A DNA stretch of 64,000 bases, from positions 70,317,156-70,381,155 of the forward strand of contig NC_081185.1 of NCBI RefSeq assembly GCF_029867415.1, read 5' to 3'. A program made the position numbers and the translations under genes. Within the stretch, counting starts at the first letter, position 1; each line of letters starts with the position of its first letter. Under the pieces are notes generated by a model. The model did no database searches, was not told where the DNA came from, and saw only the letters and a program-made list of their open reading frames with translations. Origin of the DNA: Vicia villosa. Taxonomy: Eukaryota; Streptophyta; Magnoliopsida; Fabales; Fabaceae. Below, one piece after another: positions 43,106-52,635 of the stretch.

Positions 43106-46100
43106 ATGAATTTCATTTCCTATAACATAAGAGGGGGAGGGGTTTTATCCAAGAGGAAGAGAGTCAGTTATCTTCTGTGTTCTTCAAAGGTGGATGTGTG
43201 TTTTATCCAAGAAAATAAATTATCTAGTTTTAGCGACAAAATGGCGAGATCTTTTTGGGGAGGGCATGAGGTGGAATGGACGGCCAGACATTCAAATGGG
43301 GCGTCGGGAGGAATGGTTATCTTGTGGAAGAAAGGAACCCTTGACCTTGTGTATAGCTTTTCGGGGACTGGTTATGTTGGAATTAACATATTAAGGGAAG
43401 GTACTGCTGTCAATCTTGTGAATATATACGCGCCCTGCAGTGTGAAGAATAGAAAACTTTTGTGGAACAGTTTGGTGGAGCGGAGAAGAAGGAGTGGGGC
43501 GGATGAATGGTGCATTGGAGGTGATTTTAACGAGGTAGTGAGGAAAGAAGAGAGATTGGGAGCTGGTGCGGTAGCCAATACTAGGGGTATGGAGGACTTC
43601 CGGGAATTCATAGCTAGTATGGGAGTTGTGGACATTCCGTGTGTGGGGGGAAGATTTACGTGGTTCAAGGATAACGGGAGAGCGATGAGCAGAATTGATA
43701 GGTTCCTTGTATCTCGGAGATTGATTGATGAGTGGGGTGTGGTGGATCAAAGAATAGGTTCTAGAGATGTATCGGATCATGTTCCTATTAGCCTCGTGTG
43801 CGGTACGGTTGATTGGGGTCCAAAACCCTTCAAATTCAACAATACTTGGTTTACTCATAAAGACTTCAAGGCTTTCATTCAAGTGGAGTGGAGTAAGATT
43901 ATCGTGAAAGGAAGGGGTGATTTCGTTTTGTTTGAGAAATTAAAGCGGTTGAAGGAGAGAATAAAATGGTGGAACCGGGAGATATTCGGGTGGATTGATT
44001 TAAAAGTAGCGGAGGAGGTGGGAATTATTAATGATATGGATGCTTTGTTGATAGATAATTTTGACGACAACACCGATGACTTGGTGGAAAGGAGGAAAGA
44101 TGCAACGAGTGAAATGTGGAATTGTTTGAACACGAAAGAAAGTATGTTAAGACTTAAGTCGAGACAATTATGGTTGAAGGAGGGAGATAAGAACTCTAAG
44201 TTCTTCCATAACTCTATTAAAGATAGACAAAGGAGAGGAGCTATATCGGTGTTGGAGGGAGAGGAGGGTAGGGTGGAGGGTGTTGACGAAGTTAAAAGGG
44301 AAGTAAGGGATCATTTTGAAGGATTTTTCAAGGAGGAAAATCATGCTAGAGCTGTACCGGAGGGGCTGGTTTTTCGTTCTTTAAACATAGATGACAAGGA
44401 GTGGTTGGAAAGGCCCTTCTTGGAAGAGGAAATTAAGATGGCGGTTTGGGATTGCGATGGTAACAAAAGCCCGGGCCCGGATGGTTTCACGTTGGAATTC
44501 TTTCAACAATGTTGGGAAACGGTTAAGGCGGATGTGGAGTGTTTCGTGAAGGATTTATTTGATAAAGCTAAGCTTACGAAAGGATGTACTTCTTCCTTCA
44601 TCACGCTTATTCCAAAAGTCAAGCACCCTATCAAATTGACCGACTTTAGGCCGATTTGTCTTGTTGGTAGCCTTTATAAGATATTATCAAAGCTTTTGGC
44701 GAGAAGGATGAAAAGGGTTCTAGGGAAGTTGATTTCGAATAGCCAAACGGCTTTTGTCCCGGGGAGAAACATTGCGGATGGCGTCTTGGTGGTGAATGAG
44801 GTGTTGGATTTGGCCAAAAGAAAGAAGATGAGGTGTTTTGTTATGAAAGTGGATTTTGAGAAAGCCTATGATCGGGTCAGTTGGAATTTTTTGAGGTATG
44901 TTCTCAAGAGAATGGGGTTCGGGGAAAGATGGTTAAGGTGGATGGAAGGATGTGTATTTACTAGCTCTTTGTCCGTTATCATTGATGGAAGTGTCACGAA
45001 GGAATTCATTGTGGAAAAAGGCCTTCGTCAAGGAGATCCGTTGTCCCCGTTTTTGTTTGTCATACTCGCGGAAGCCTTAACGGGTCTTATGGATAGAGCC
45101 ACCTCTTTAGGAGAGTTTAGAGGCTTTCATTATAACGACATTGATATGAGTGGTATGCTTCAATTCGCGGATGATACAATTATCTTGGCGGAAGGCGACC
45201 TCGCGAACATTTGGAGCATTAAATCTATTCTTAGAGGTTTTGAGATTATGTCGGGATTAAGGGTTAATTTCAACAAGAGCAACATCTATGGTGTCAATGT
45301 GGGAGTTTGGTACATGGAAGCGGCTTCGATCTTTCTTGCGTGCAAAGTTGATATTTTGCCTTTTAAGTTCCTAGGTGTGAGGGTAGGCGATAGTCCTAGA
45401 AAGACAACGATGTGGAAGGATTTGTTATCTCACTTAAGAAGGAGACTAGCCGTGTGGAAAGGTGTCAATCTTTCTATCGCGGGTAGAGTGTGCTTGATTA
45501 ATTCCGTCCTAAATGCCATTCCAATTTACTCTTTATCCTTCTATAAAGCACCTTCAAAGGTTCTCAACGAAATTCGGGCTATCCAAAGTTCCTTCCTTTG
45601 GAGCGGTAGGGAAGACAAAAGAACTATCCATTGGGTTCGATGGGAGACGGTTTGTAAAGGGAGGAACGAGGGAGGTTTGGGAGTGAAGAATGTTGAGGTG
45701 ATGAATTTAGCTTTGTTGAGTAAATGGAAGTGGAGGATCTTGACGGAGGATGAGGCGGTTTGGCGTGGAATTCTTATCTCTAGATATGGAGAGGTGAAGA
45801 GGAAGGTGTTGGTTGGGGATGTGTCCGTTATTGAGAAGTCCGACTCAATTTGGTGGAGGGACTTGCTGTTATCTGACAATTATATTTCTCTTTTAACTCA
45901 TGGTTTTGCAGGGGCTGTTGTTTGTAACATTGGAAGTGGGACTGACATACCGTTCTGGCATGGGTGCTGGGCAGCGAACCAATCACTGGCTGCAGCGTAC
46001 CCAGAACTGTATGTAGCGGCTGGAAGAGACATGCTGTCCGTGGCAGCGGCAGGAGAGTTCCAAAGTACTGGCTGGGTCTGGAATGAGGGTGCCATTTTCG

Positions 46101-46816
46101 GCATGCAGGCAGAGATGGACACGGGGTTGCGGATAGACTTGCTGCAACATATAAAGGACTGTGTTCCAGCCGCAAATGAAGCTGATAGGTACATTTGGAC
46201 GCCTTCCGTGGACGGAAATTTCTCGGTAAAGTCTAGTTACAACAGATTTTTCGAAAAGCTTTCTGGTCCACCTCTTGATCCTAAGATAGTTAAAGCGGCT
46301 GAGCTTTTGTGGAAGGTGAAATCTCCGCCCAAGCTTCTTTTATTCGGTTGGAGAATCATCCACAACCGTATAGCTACGAAGGATCAACTATTTAAGAGAG
46401 GTATTCTGGACTCTAGTCTTTTGCTTTGTGTCTTGTGTAATAAAGAGGATGAGAATCTTTCCCACCTCCTAGGTGGATGCGAGGTCGTGAAGGAAGTGTG
46501 GACGAAGGCTTTTAGGTGGATTGGTACTATCAAGGATCTAACCTTCGAGGACTTTGTTAGGTACCCGTTCGCAATGCATAAGGTGAAAGGTTCGGTTGTA
46601 AGGGACACGATAGCGGTTATTTGGTTGGCGACGGTGTGGGGAATTTGGTTGACTAGGAACGCCATTATTTTCAATAATGTTTCTTTTAGCTTTAATGAAT
46701 GTTGGGATGGGTTGGTTTTCAATTCTTGGAGGTGGCTTTGCTCCTTCTATAGACGCAAGTCTTGTTGTAATTTTTACTCTTGGAATACTCTTCCGCTCTC
46801 TTGTTTTGAACGGTAG
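43106..46816 (+). CDS. LINE F ORF2 protein (endonuclease, RT, zf-RVT; 1236 aa)
   Basis: This is the enzyme that nicks DNA and reverse-transcribes the LINE RNA at the nick. The N-terminus MNFISYNIRGGG is the start of the APE-type endonuclease, with further motifs FIQENKL (~30), WCIGGDFNEV (~136), RIDRFLVS (~197) and SDHVPISLV (~222). RT follows: KSPGPDGF (~455), FRPICLVGSLYK, FVPGRNIADGVL, KVDFEKAYDRVSW, GLRQGDPLSPFLF (~642) and the catalytic FADD (~691). The C-terminal zf-RVT domain shows PPKLLLFGWRIIHNRIATKD, CVLCNKEDENLSHLLGGC and VIWLATVWGIWLTRNAIIF. Length and motifs are complete with no stop, so it may still encode active protein. Confidence 0.95.
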   Translation: MNFISYNIRGGGVLSKRKRVSYLLCSSKVDVCFIQENKLSSFSDKMARSFWGGHEVEWTARHSNGASGGMVILWKKGTLDLVYSFSGTGYVGINILREGTAVNLVNIYAPCSVKNRKLLWNSLVERRRRSGADEWCIGGDFNEVVRKEERLGAGAVANTRGMEDFREFIASMGVVDIPCVGGRFTWFKDNGRAMSRIDRFLVSRRLIDEWGVVDQRIGSRDVSDHVPISLVCGTVDWGPKPFKFNNTWFTHKDFKAFIQVEWSKIIVKGRGDFVLFEKLKRLKERIKWWNREIFGWIDLKVAEEVGIINDMDALLIDNFDDNTDDLVERRKDATSEMWNCLNTKESMLRLKSRQLWLKEGDKNSKFFHNSIKDRQRRGAISVLEGEEGRVEGVDEVKREVRDHFEGFFKEENHARAVPEGLVFRSLNIDDKEWLERPFLEEEIKMAVWDCDGNKSPGPDGFTLEFFQQCWETVKADVECFVKDLFDKAKLTKGCTSSFITLIPKVKHPIKLTDFRPICLVGSLYKILSKLLARRMKRVLGKLISNSQTAFVPGRNIADGVLVVNEVLDLAKRKKMRCFVMKVDFEKAYDRVSWNFLRYVLKRMGFGERWLRWMEGCVFTSSLSVIIDGSVTKEFIVEKGLRQGDPLSPFLFVILAEALTGLMDRATSLGEFRGFHYNDIDMSGMLQFADDTIILAEGDLANIWSIKSILRGFEIMSGLRVNFNKSNIYGVNVGVWYMEAASIFLACKVDILPFKFLGVRVGDSPRKTTMWKDLLSHLRRRLAVWKGVNLSIAGRVCLINSVLNAIPIYSLSFYKAPSKVLNEIRAIQSSFLWSGREDKRTIHWVRWETVCKGRNEGGLGVKNVEVMNLALLSKWKWRILTEDEAVWRGILISRYGEVKRKVLVGDVSVIEKSDSIWWRDLLLSDNYISLLTHGFAGAVVCNIGSGTDIPFWHGCWAANQSLAAAYPELYVAAGRDMLSVAAAGEFQSTGWVWNEGAIFGMQAEMDTGLRIDLLQHIKDCVPAANEADRYIWTPSVDGNFSVKSSYNRFFEKLSGPPLDPKIVKAAELLWKVKSPPKLLLFGWRIIHNRIATKDQLFKRGILDSSLLLCVLCNKEDENLSHLLGGCEVVKEVWTKAFRWIGTIKDLTFEDFVRYPFAMHKVKGSVVRDTIAVIWLATVWGIWLTRNAIIFNNVSFSFNECWDGLVFNSWRWLCSFYRRKSCCNFYSWNTLPLSCFER

Positions 46817-46909
46817 ATATTTTTCCGCCTTGTATTTTCGGGTGAGCACCCCTTATGCTCTATAGTAATCCCATTGCCTATTCAAAAAAAAAATCATTTT
46901 ATTATTTGT

Positions 46910-47904
46910 TATGTAAACAACTAGAACGTGTTTATGGTTGGTTAGGAATGGTGTTTGTTTTCGTAAAGAGGTTTGGAGTGTGTAAAAGGAAAGGAGATAT
47001 TTTTAGATAAACTAAATTATAAACAATTTAAAAATCAATTAAATAAATGATATATTATATAGCAATTTTTAATGTCATTTTATAAAATTTACATTAAAAT
47101 ATAGACCAACTTAGCAAAATCACGCTAATAACATTTTTTGCCCAGAAAATGACATGGAGATGGAGGGATACACAGTGACAAAAATATATAAAACATGAAA
47201 TCTCAGTTTTTCATAAAGATATAAAGATATATGTTAAAGTAAGGAATATTAAATTTATATTAAAATATTATATCTTTATATATATTTTTAAAACATTCAT
47301 TAAGTTTTTTATGTAAATTTATTTAGTTTTTACTTTAATACGGTAAAATTGATTTACATAAAGAAAAAGGAAGTATGCACTCGTTAAAATCTTAATATGT
47401 TCCGCCATTTAATCATATATTTAAATGAAAAACAATTATAATTGATGTTAACTTCTGATTTGTAATGTATATATTAAAATAACACAACTAATCCATTAAA
47501 TTGTTAAGTTTTTAATAAGGTTGATTTTTCTCATCTTTTGTATCAATCACAATGGTTTTGGCTTCTTCAATGGTTCGCTAAAATGTCTTCTACTAATGTT
47601 TCCGAAATTGTAAATGATTTGTTTTGTGAATTATTTGAAAAGAGAAAAAAATTTAAAATTTTTATAACAGAATTTAAAGTAATACAAATGTCAGATAAAG
47701 TGAAAATCTTTGTTTATGGAGGTTAAAAACTACAAATTTGAGTCTATTTTTAGTACACAATAAATTATGATTAGATCATGAAATTAAAGAATTAAAAAAA
47801 AAATTGGCTAATGTTGTTTGGATAAATGTACAAAAATTCAAAATTCAAAATTCAAAAAAATATCAAAACATTCATAGACAAGTTTAGTTATACATACCCC
47901 GCGC
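46910..47904. other. AT-rich spacer
   Basis: Nothing recognised. A 62-codon frame (47538-47726) is Lys/Phe-rich and has no recognisable content. Confidence 0.5.
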
Positions 47905-48010
47905 AAGATGAAATACGGGCCAGTAAACTAGTTGCCAATTTTTCTGCACGTGGTTTCTTTTCTTGAATTCTTCATCAACATTTTCAGCCTCATGAATGTT
48001 CAAAATCAAA
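47905..48010 (-). pseudogene. Gene fragment related to the one at 23836
   Basis: On the minus strand ILNIHEAENVDEEFKKRNHV... leads to a donor G|GTATGTATAACT, the same donor context as at 23835. The peptide aligns with ALNIQEAEFVAKNVKNGNHM of the other fragment. Upstream, 'gaacttcaatgaaaaata' and 'ttcaaaccctaaa' words (48280-48320) also match 24640-24670. The two are therefore diverged copies of one unrecognised gene. Confidence 0.35.
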
Positions 48011-48877
48011 GAATCTGATAGTTTATATCAGATTGGAAATTAGAGTCACAGTAGAATACAGATAATTTAATCATCAAAACCATACATTAGATAAGGCCAA
48101 TGAGAAATATAATATAAGGTTTTAATTAAATTGTGGTCCCATCTAAACATAATGGAAACAATTTTCAAAGATAAATATTGTAAAAATACTAACTAGAAAC
48201 ATCAGCTTAAGTTTACCATTGAAACTAGAATCGGATCAAAAGTGCACTGCAAACTTAAACACATATAAACCTAACTAATATTGAACTTCAATGAAAAATA
48301 GACAAATTTCAAACCCTAAAAATATATAACAGATCAGGCTTGTAAAAGAAAACCCTACCCATCAAACTTTTCAGGAAGGAACTAGTTTTACGCGTGACCT
48401 TCAATATTTGTGGTTTTCATTTATGCTATGTGTTTTATATGGGAGAGAAACTGAAAATAGGGAGAAAATATTTAGGGTTGGTTTTGAACGAGTTTTGGTT
48501 TCTAATTTTTTAATTTTATCTTATAAATTAAATTTTAAAAATGGTATTGAAGAACAAATAAAATAAATTATGTTTCCTAATTTTATTTTTACAATCTTTT
48601 TTAAAGATGTAAACTATAAAATTCTGTTTCCTAAATTTATTTTTAAAATAAATTTAAAAAATGATTTTTGTATTCATATTTTATTTTATGTAATAATTTT
48701 TATTTAAATGTAGGGCAAATTTAGCTCTATCTTCTTTTCACTCCCTCATTCTAATCTTCTCTCTTTGTAATTATTAGATTTATGATAAAACCTAAAAAGC
48801 GTATACAAAACCCTATATGGGTCATGAATTTGGGCCTAAACATCATGGCATATTTGTTGTTTTATTCAATTGCTTTG
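48011..48877. other. Spacer upstream of the gene fragment
   Basis: AT-rich. It includes the 5'-flank similarity to 24.6 kb noted for the fragment. No ORF. Confidence 0.45.
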
Positions 48878-48890
48878 TTTGTTATTAATT

Positions 48891-49330
48891 TTTTTTTTTT
48901 CAATAAGCAATGATATTAATCAAGGGGAGTATAATAGATACTCCGCCCAAGAATACAAACGGAAAGCTCTCCCTACTCGAAACAAGCGAGAGGTAAGATA
49001 TTCCAAGTATGGTAATTACAAAGATCACCTAACTTATAGAAAGCTAACATGTAATTCCATGAAAACATGATAATATTCGAATAACATTCGGTAAAACAAA
49101 AACTCTCCTTCTTAAAAATAATGTCATTCCTCTTCTTCCATATGCACCAAATAGTAGTCAACCAAATCACTCCTACTAATGATCTATTCGCCGGGCACTT
49201 CACGGAATCGCAAAATAAAAAGAAAGAGACAAAACTATCAAAGGACATATCAAGGGAAGGACCTAGCCAACAAAACACCCTCCTCCAAATATTATGAACA
49301 ACTTATTTCTTAACTAATTTGTTATCCTAA
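48891..49330 (-). mobile_element. 5'-truncated LINE fragment
   Basis: The minus-strand frame 48973-49278 encodes the end of the zf-RVT domain (VIWLTTIWCIWKKRNDIIF). The poly(T) at 48889-48901 is the complement of its poly(A). A candidate TSD, tgttattaattttt, occurs at about 48880-48893 (merging with the T-run) and 49331-49344. Confidence 0.8.
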
Positions 49331-49430
49331 TGTTATTAATTTTTAAACATAGTTTTAGTCCTTTGTTTAATTGTTCTAAAATTTGGTCTCATTTCTTAAC
49401 TCTGTTTTTTTATTATTAGGATAACAAATT
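49316..49430. repeat. 16-bp perfect inverted repeat
   Basis: aatttgttatcctaat at 49316-49331 and its exact complement at 49415-49430 enclose 83 bp. The word atttcttaact is also directly repeated (about 49306 and 49391). It could be a tiny foldback element. Confidence 0.75.
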
Positions 49431-49435
49431 ATTTT

Positions 49436-50330
49436 CTACACTTTTGTTAGACTCGTGGAATTTGCTAACCACACTTTACTATCAGTTATGTGATTCGAGT
49501 AACCTGTATTGATGAACGAGATCGTGGAGCCTAATTGCTCATCTATAATTGCAACCATAACCACCATATCTTTAGAATTATTTGAATCTTTGCATACAAG
49601 ATTTACTCCTTCATCCATGCCTTTTATTGCTCCCTTGCCTTTTCTACACAAATAATTCTTGGCCAAGTGGCCACACATTTTACAGATATTGCACTACACA
49701 ACTTTTTTTCCTCTTTCTCTTTAGGAGTTTCCTTCTCCTCTTTTCAAGATTTAATAAGCTCTGTTATCGACCTTATGCTTTCAAGAATTTACCAAAGATT
49801 TTATACTTTGAGTCTTGTCTCATTTGCCTTTAAACTTGTTGGGAGTTGGACCACCATTCATTTTGCATGTTTGCGCCTTTCGTGCTTGTATCGAATCTTG
49901 AACCCATTTTCTTTCGATAATCCTCATGCCTCAAATGAACCAACCAAATCTTCCAATTTTATGATTCTTTAATGGCTATGATAACATGATGAAAGTGAGA
50001 TGTCAACGTACGCATTACCTTCTCAACTATCATCTCATTAGTTAGGTATTTAGAGGAATGCATCAATCTTTTGCTTGGGGGCTGTTTTGTGGTGGCAGAT
50101 ATTTGGAGTAAGGTTTTCAACTGCAATCTTTTTTTCTTCTTAGTAATTCATACTTCTTTCGCAAAGTCTCCAACTTGACAACTTTAACCTTCTCACGTCC
50201 TTTGTAATACTTGACAAGAATATTTCATGCCTTTTTCGACGATTTACCATGAAAAATATGATTAAAGTTCAACCATAAAATCTATCTTTTTCGCATCCTT
50301 GTAATTATTAGGTTTATGATAAAATCTAGA
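49436..50330 (-). pseudogene. Decayed copia gag-protease fragment
   Basis: Minus strand, in scattered frames: KVVKLETLRKKYELL, then IVEKVMRTLTSHFHHVI and IAIKES (gag), then CGHLAKNYLC (zinc knuckle) and GYSNHITDSKVWLA (protease region, where DTGCSNHMTG is usual). The order is that of plant copia gag-pol. Many stops and shifts are present, the catalytic DTG reads NTG, and no LTR is seen nearby. An old relic. Confidence 0.75.
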
Positions 50331-51598
50331 ATTCCATTGTTACTATTCATATCTGCTGCAACTATGACTCACAATCTCTAGAAACACGACCACCAACGTG
50401 CAGTTCTTGAAAACTCGATAAAGAAGATGAACCAAAAACTCTAAATGCCAGTTTATTAGTGTGTGAGGCACTTAAGGTGAAAAGAGAATGAGAGATTGAA
50501 AGAAAAGTTTTGAATTAGAGTTATTATTGAATGTGTATTAAAACAGAATTATATTACAAGAGAAGAGAATGTAGGAAAATATAGAGAGGAGTTGCTTTGT
50601 GTAGATATCGTAATTTATGCAGTGGAATTGGTGACTTTGGTTGTGGTGTTAACAATTATTTTTTCTTTTGGAAATGAAGGAAAATAATCCTTTTTTCAAC
50701 GATGATGTTTACTTTGTCAGCGACGATGACTTTGGTTTTTTTCGGTGATGTTGTCTTTACTGGATATGGCAATTATGATGGTCATGTTTTATCGGAGATG
50801 ATGATGTTTTTGCCGACGACGGTACTTTTGCAATTTTGTCTTTGGTCATGAGCTCTTTCTTCCACAAAATTAGTGGTGACAAATTTATTTATTCTCCTCA
50901 ACAAACTCCTTTTGTGACTCCTAGAATTTCAACAATGAAGATTTTCGATAATCTTAGAAGAAACAATTTTTGTGAAACATTAAAACACTTTAGATGAGTT
51001 TTTAAAGTAATGAGAAGCTCTATAAAATTAGAGGGTTTCTATGAAACGGTTGTAAGAAGAGTGTTGATGGGAAGGAAGTTAAGATGTGTTCATAGTGAAT
51101 AAAAACTAAAAGAAAGAAAAATAACTAATTAAAATAAATTACTTTTTCATTCATCAATAAAATTTCAATTATATAATATCGCTAATGAATAATATAAGAA
51201 AATATTTAAACACTAAAAGTACAACTAAACAATTTAAAAATAATTCATCTAATAATAATATTATTTTTAATAAACCTAAACATCTAATTAAATTCATATA
51301 ATTTTCACTTCTTTCTCTATCAAACTCCCTATATTAGAAAATCAATACTTAGTAGATCGAGCAAATGCACACATTCATTGGCAAGGCAAAAAAAAAAACC
51401 CTGTTTGATGCGAGAAATGGCTAAACAACCACTCGCATTTATTGTTTGCTGCAATGAAAAAAAATATAAAAAAAAATATTGTTATTAAAAAGATATAAAA
51501 TATTTAGTAAGAACTATAAATTATATAACAAAAACTATAAATACGAGAAAAAATTAATATTTACCATAAAGCTCCTTTAAAAGAAGGAATATGGAAAG
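50331..51598. other. AT-rich spacer
   Basis: No gene recognised. The word 'ttgtaattattaggtttatg' near 50301 recurs with one change near 48764. Confidence 0.5.
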
Positions 51599-51612
51599 AA
51601 ATAAAATCATAG

Positions 51613-51971
51613 TTTTTTTTAATAAGCAATGGAATAAAAGGGAGCGAAAGGGATACCCCATCCCAAAACAAAGAGATTACAAGACAAAACACAAAAGAGG
51701 TTAGGTATTCCAACCATAAAAGTTACACAACGGCACTTTCTTATAAAAAACCAATTCTACGAAAATGAAAACAATCTCCGACATGCACTTTATAAAACTA
51801 AAGGATTCATCTTTAAAGATAATAGCATTACGCTTAATCCACAATGTCCAAATCGTAGCTAGTCAAACCACCGACAAGATAACTCTCTTGGAAGGACAAT
51901 GAATCTGTGCACAATTATAGAAGAATTTTATAAAGTCCTCTAAAGACAAAAAATCCCCGACTCCAAGCCAC
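51613..51971 (-). mobile_element. 5'-truncated LINE fragment (359 bp)
   Basis: On the minus strand, pieces of the zf-RVT domain are readable (LEDFIKFFYNCAQIHCPSKR, LATIWTLWIKRNAIIFKDES). An A-run (T-run at 51613-51620) ends it. A 14-bp TSD, aaataaaatcatag, is exact at 51599-51612 and 51972-51985. Confidence 0.9.
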
Positions 51972-51985
51972 AAATAAAATCATAG

Positions 51986-52528
51986 TACAAACACACTTTA
52001 GATCACTTTATAGTATCTAAGACTTATATAATATTAAAAATATTAGAATATTTTTGTCAACATAGCTTTCAATTTTGTTCCTGAATTTTTTTAAGACACA
52101 ATTTAATGTGAATTATTCTTATTTTTTTCCACAAAATGTTAAGTACTTTTAATATACATTTTTTTCTATTATGTGAATTATACATATAGTGTATATAGAT
52201 TAATCTCAAATTTTATATGTATGATCTATATGATATTGTCAATACTTTAGTATTCGAAAAATGCATTTTTTATATATAAAATTTAAATTCTCATGTTAAA
52301 AAATAAATTAACACTTATAACTACATATACAAAAAACAAATTTTGATAATATATTATACTAACTTATTTTACATTTTAATATTGAAAAACAATATTTCAT
52401 GTTTAAAAAATGAATTATTTTTATAAAAAATTTACTCCAAATTAAAAATTTAACATAGTGATAAAGTCTATTTAAAATATAAGATCATTGATTTTATAAC
52501 CTAAATTATCATTAGTATTTATCTCACT

Positions 52529-52530
<2 letters not shown>
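51986..52530. other. AT-rich spacer
   Basis: Nothing recognised. Confidence 0.5.

Positions 52531-52603
<73 letters not shown>
52531..52603. repeat. (AAT)n microsatellite
   Basis: 73 bp of perfect aat/taa repeat. Confidence 0.97.
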
Positions 52604-52604
<1 letters not shown>

Positions 52605-52635
52605 TCACTCTATTCACACTTTATTTATTTTTCGT

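Larger units (their letters stand above)
33597..46892 (+). mobile_element. LINE F, near full-length L1-type element split by copia C
   Basis: A 17-bp target duplication, atcattttattatttgt, flanks it exactly (33580-33596 and 46893-46909), and the 3' end is a poly(A) run. Without copia C and one copy of its TSD the LINE is about 5.9 kb, a normal full length for plant L1. It has a short 5' leader, ORF1 with an RRM domain, and a complete ORF2. ORF1 has two in-frame stops in addition to the C insertion, while ORF2 is open throughout. Confidence 0.93.

Noticed and set aside
47896..47932. Helitron 3' end candidate (cgggccagtaaactag before t)
   Set aside because: The potential stem is only 4 bp, and the sequence is flanked on both sides by blocks that align with the gene fragment at 23836, so no insertion boundary exists here.
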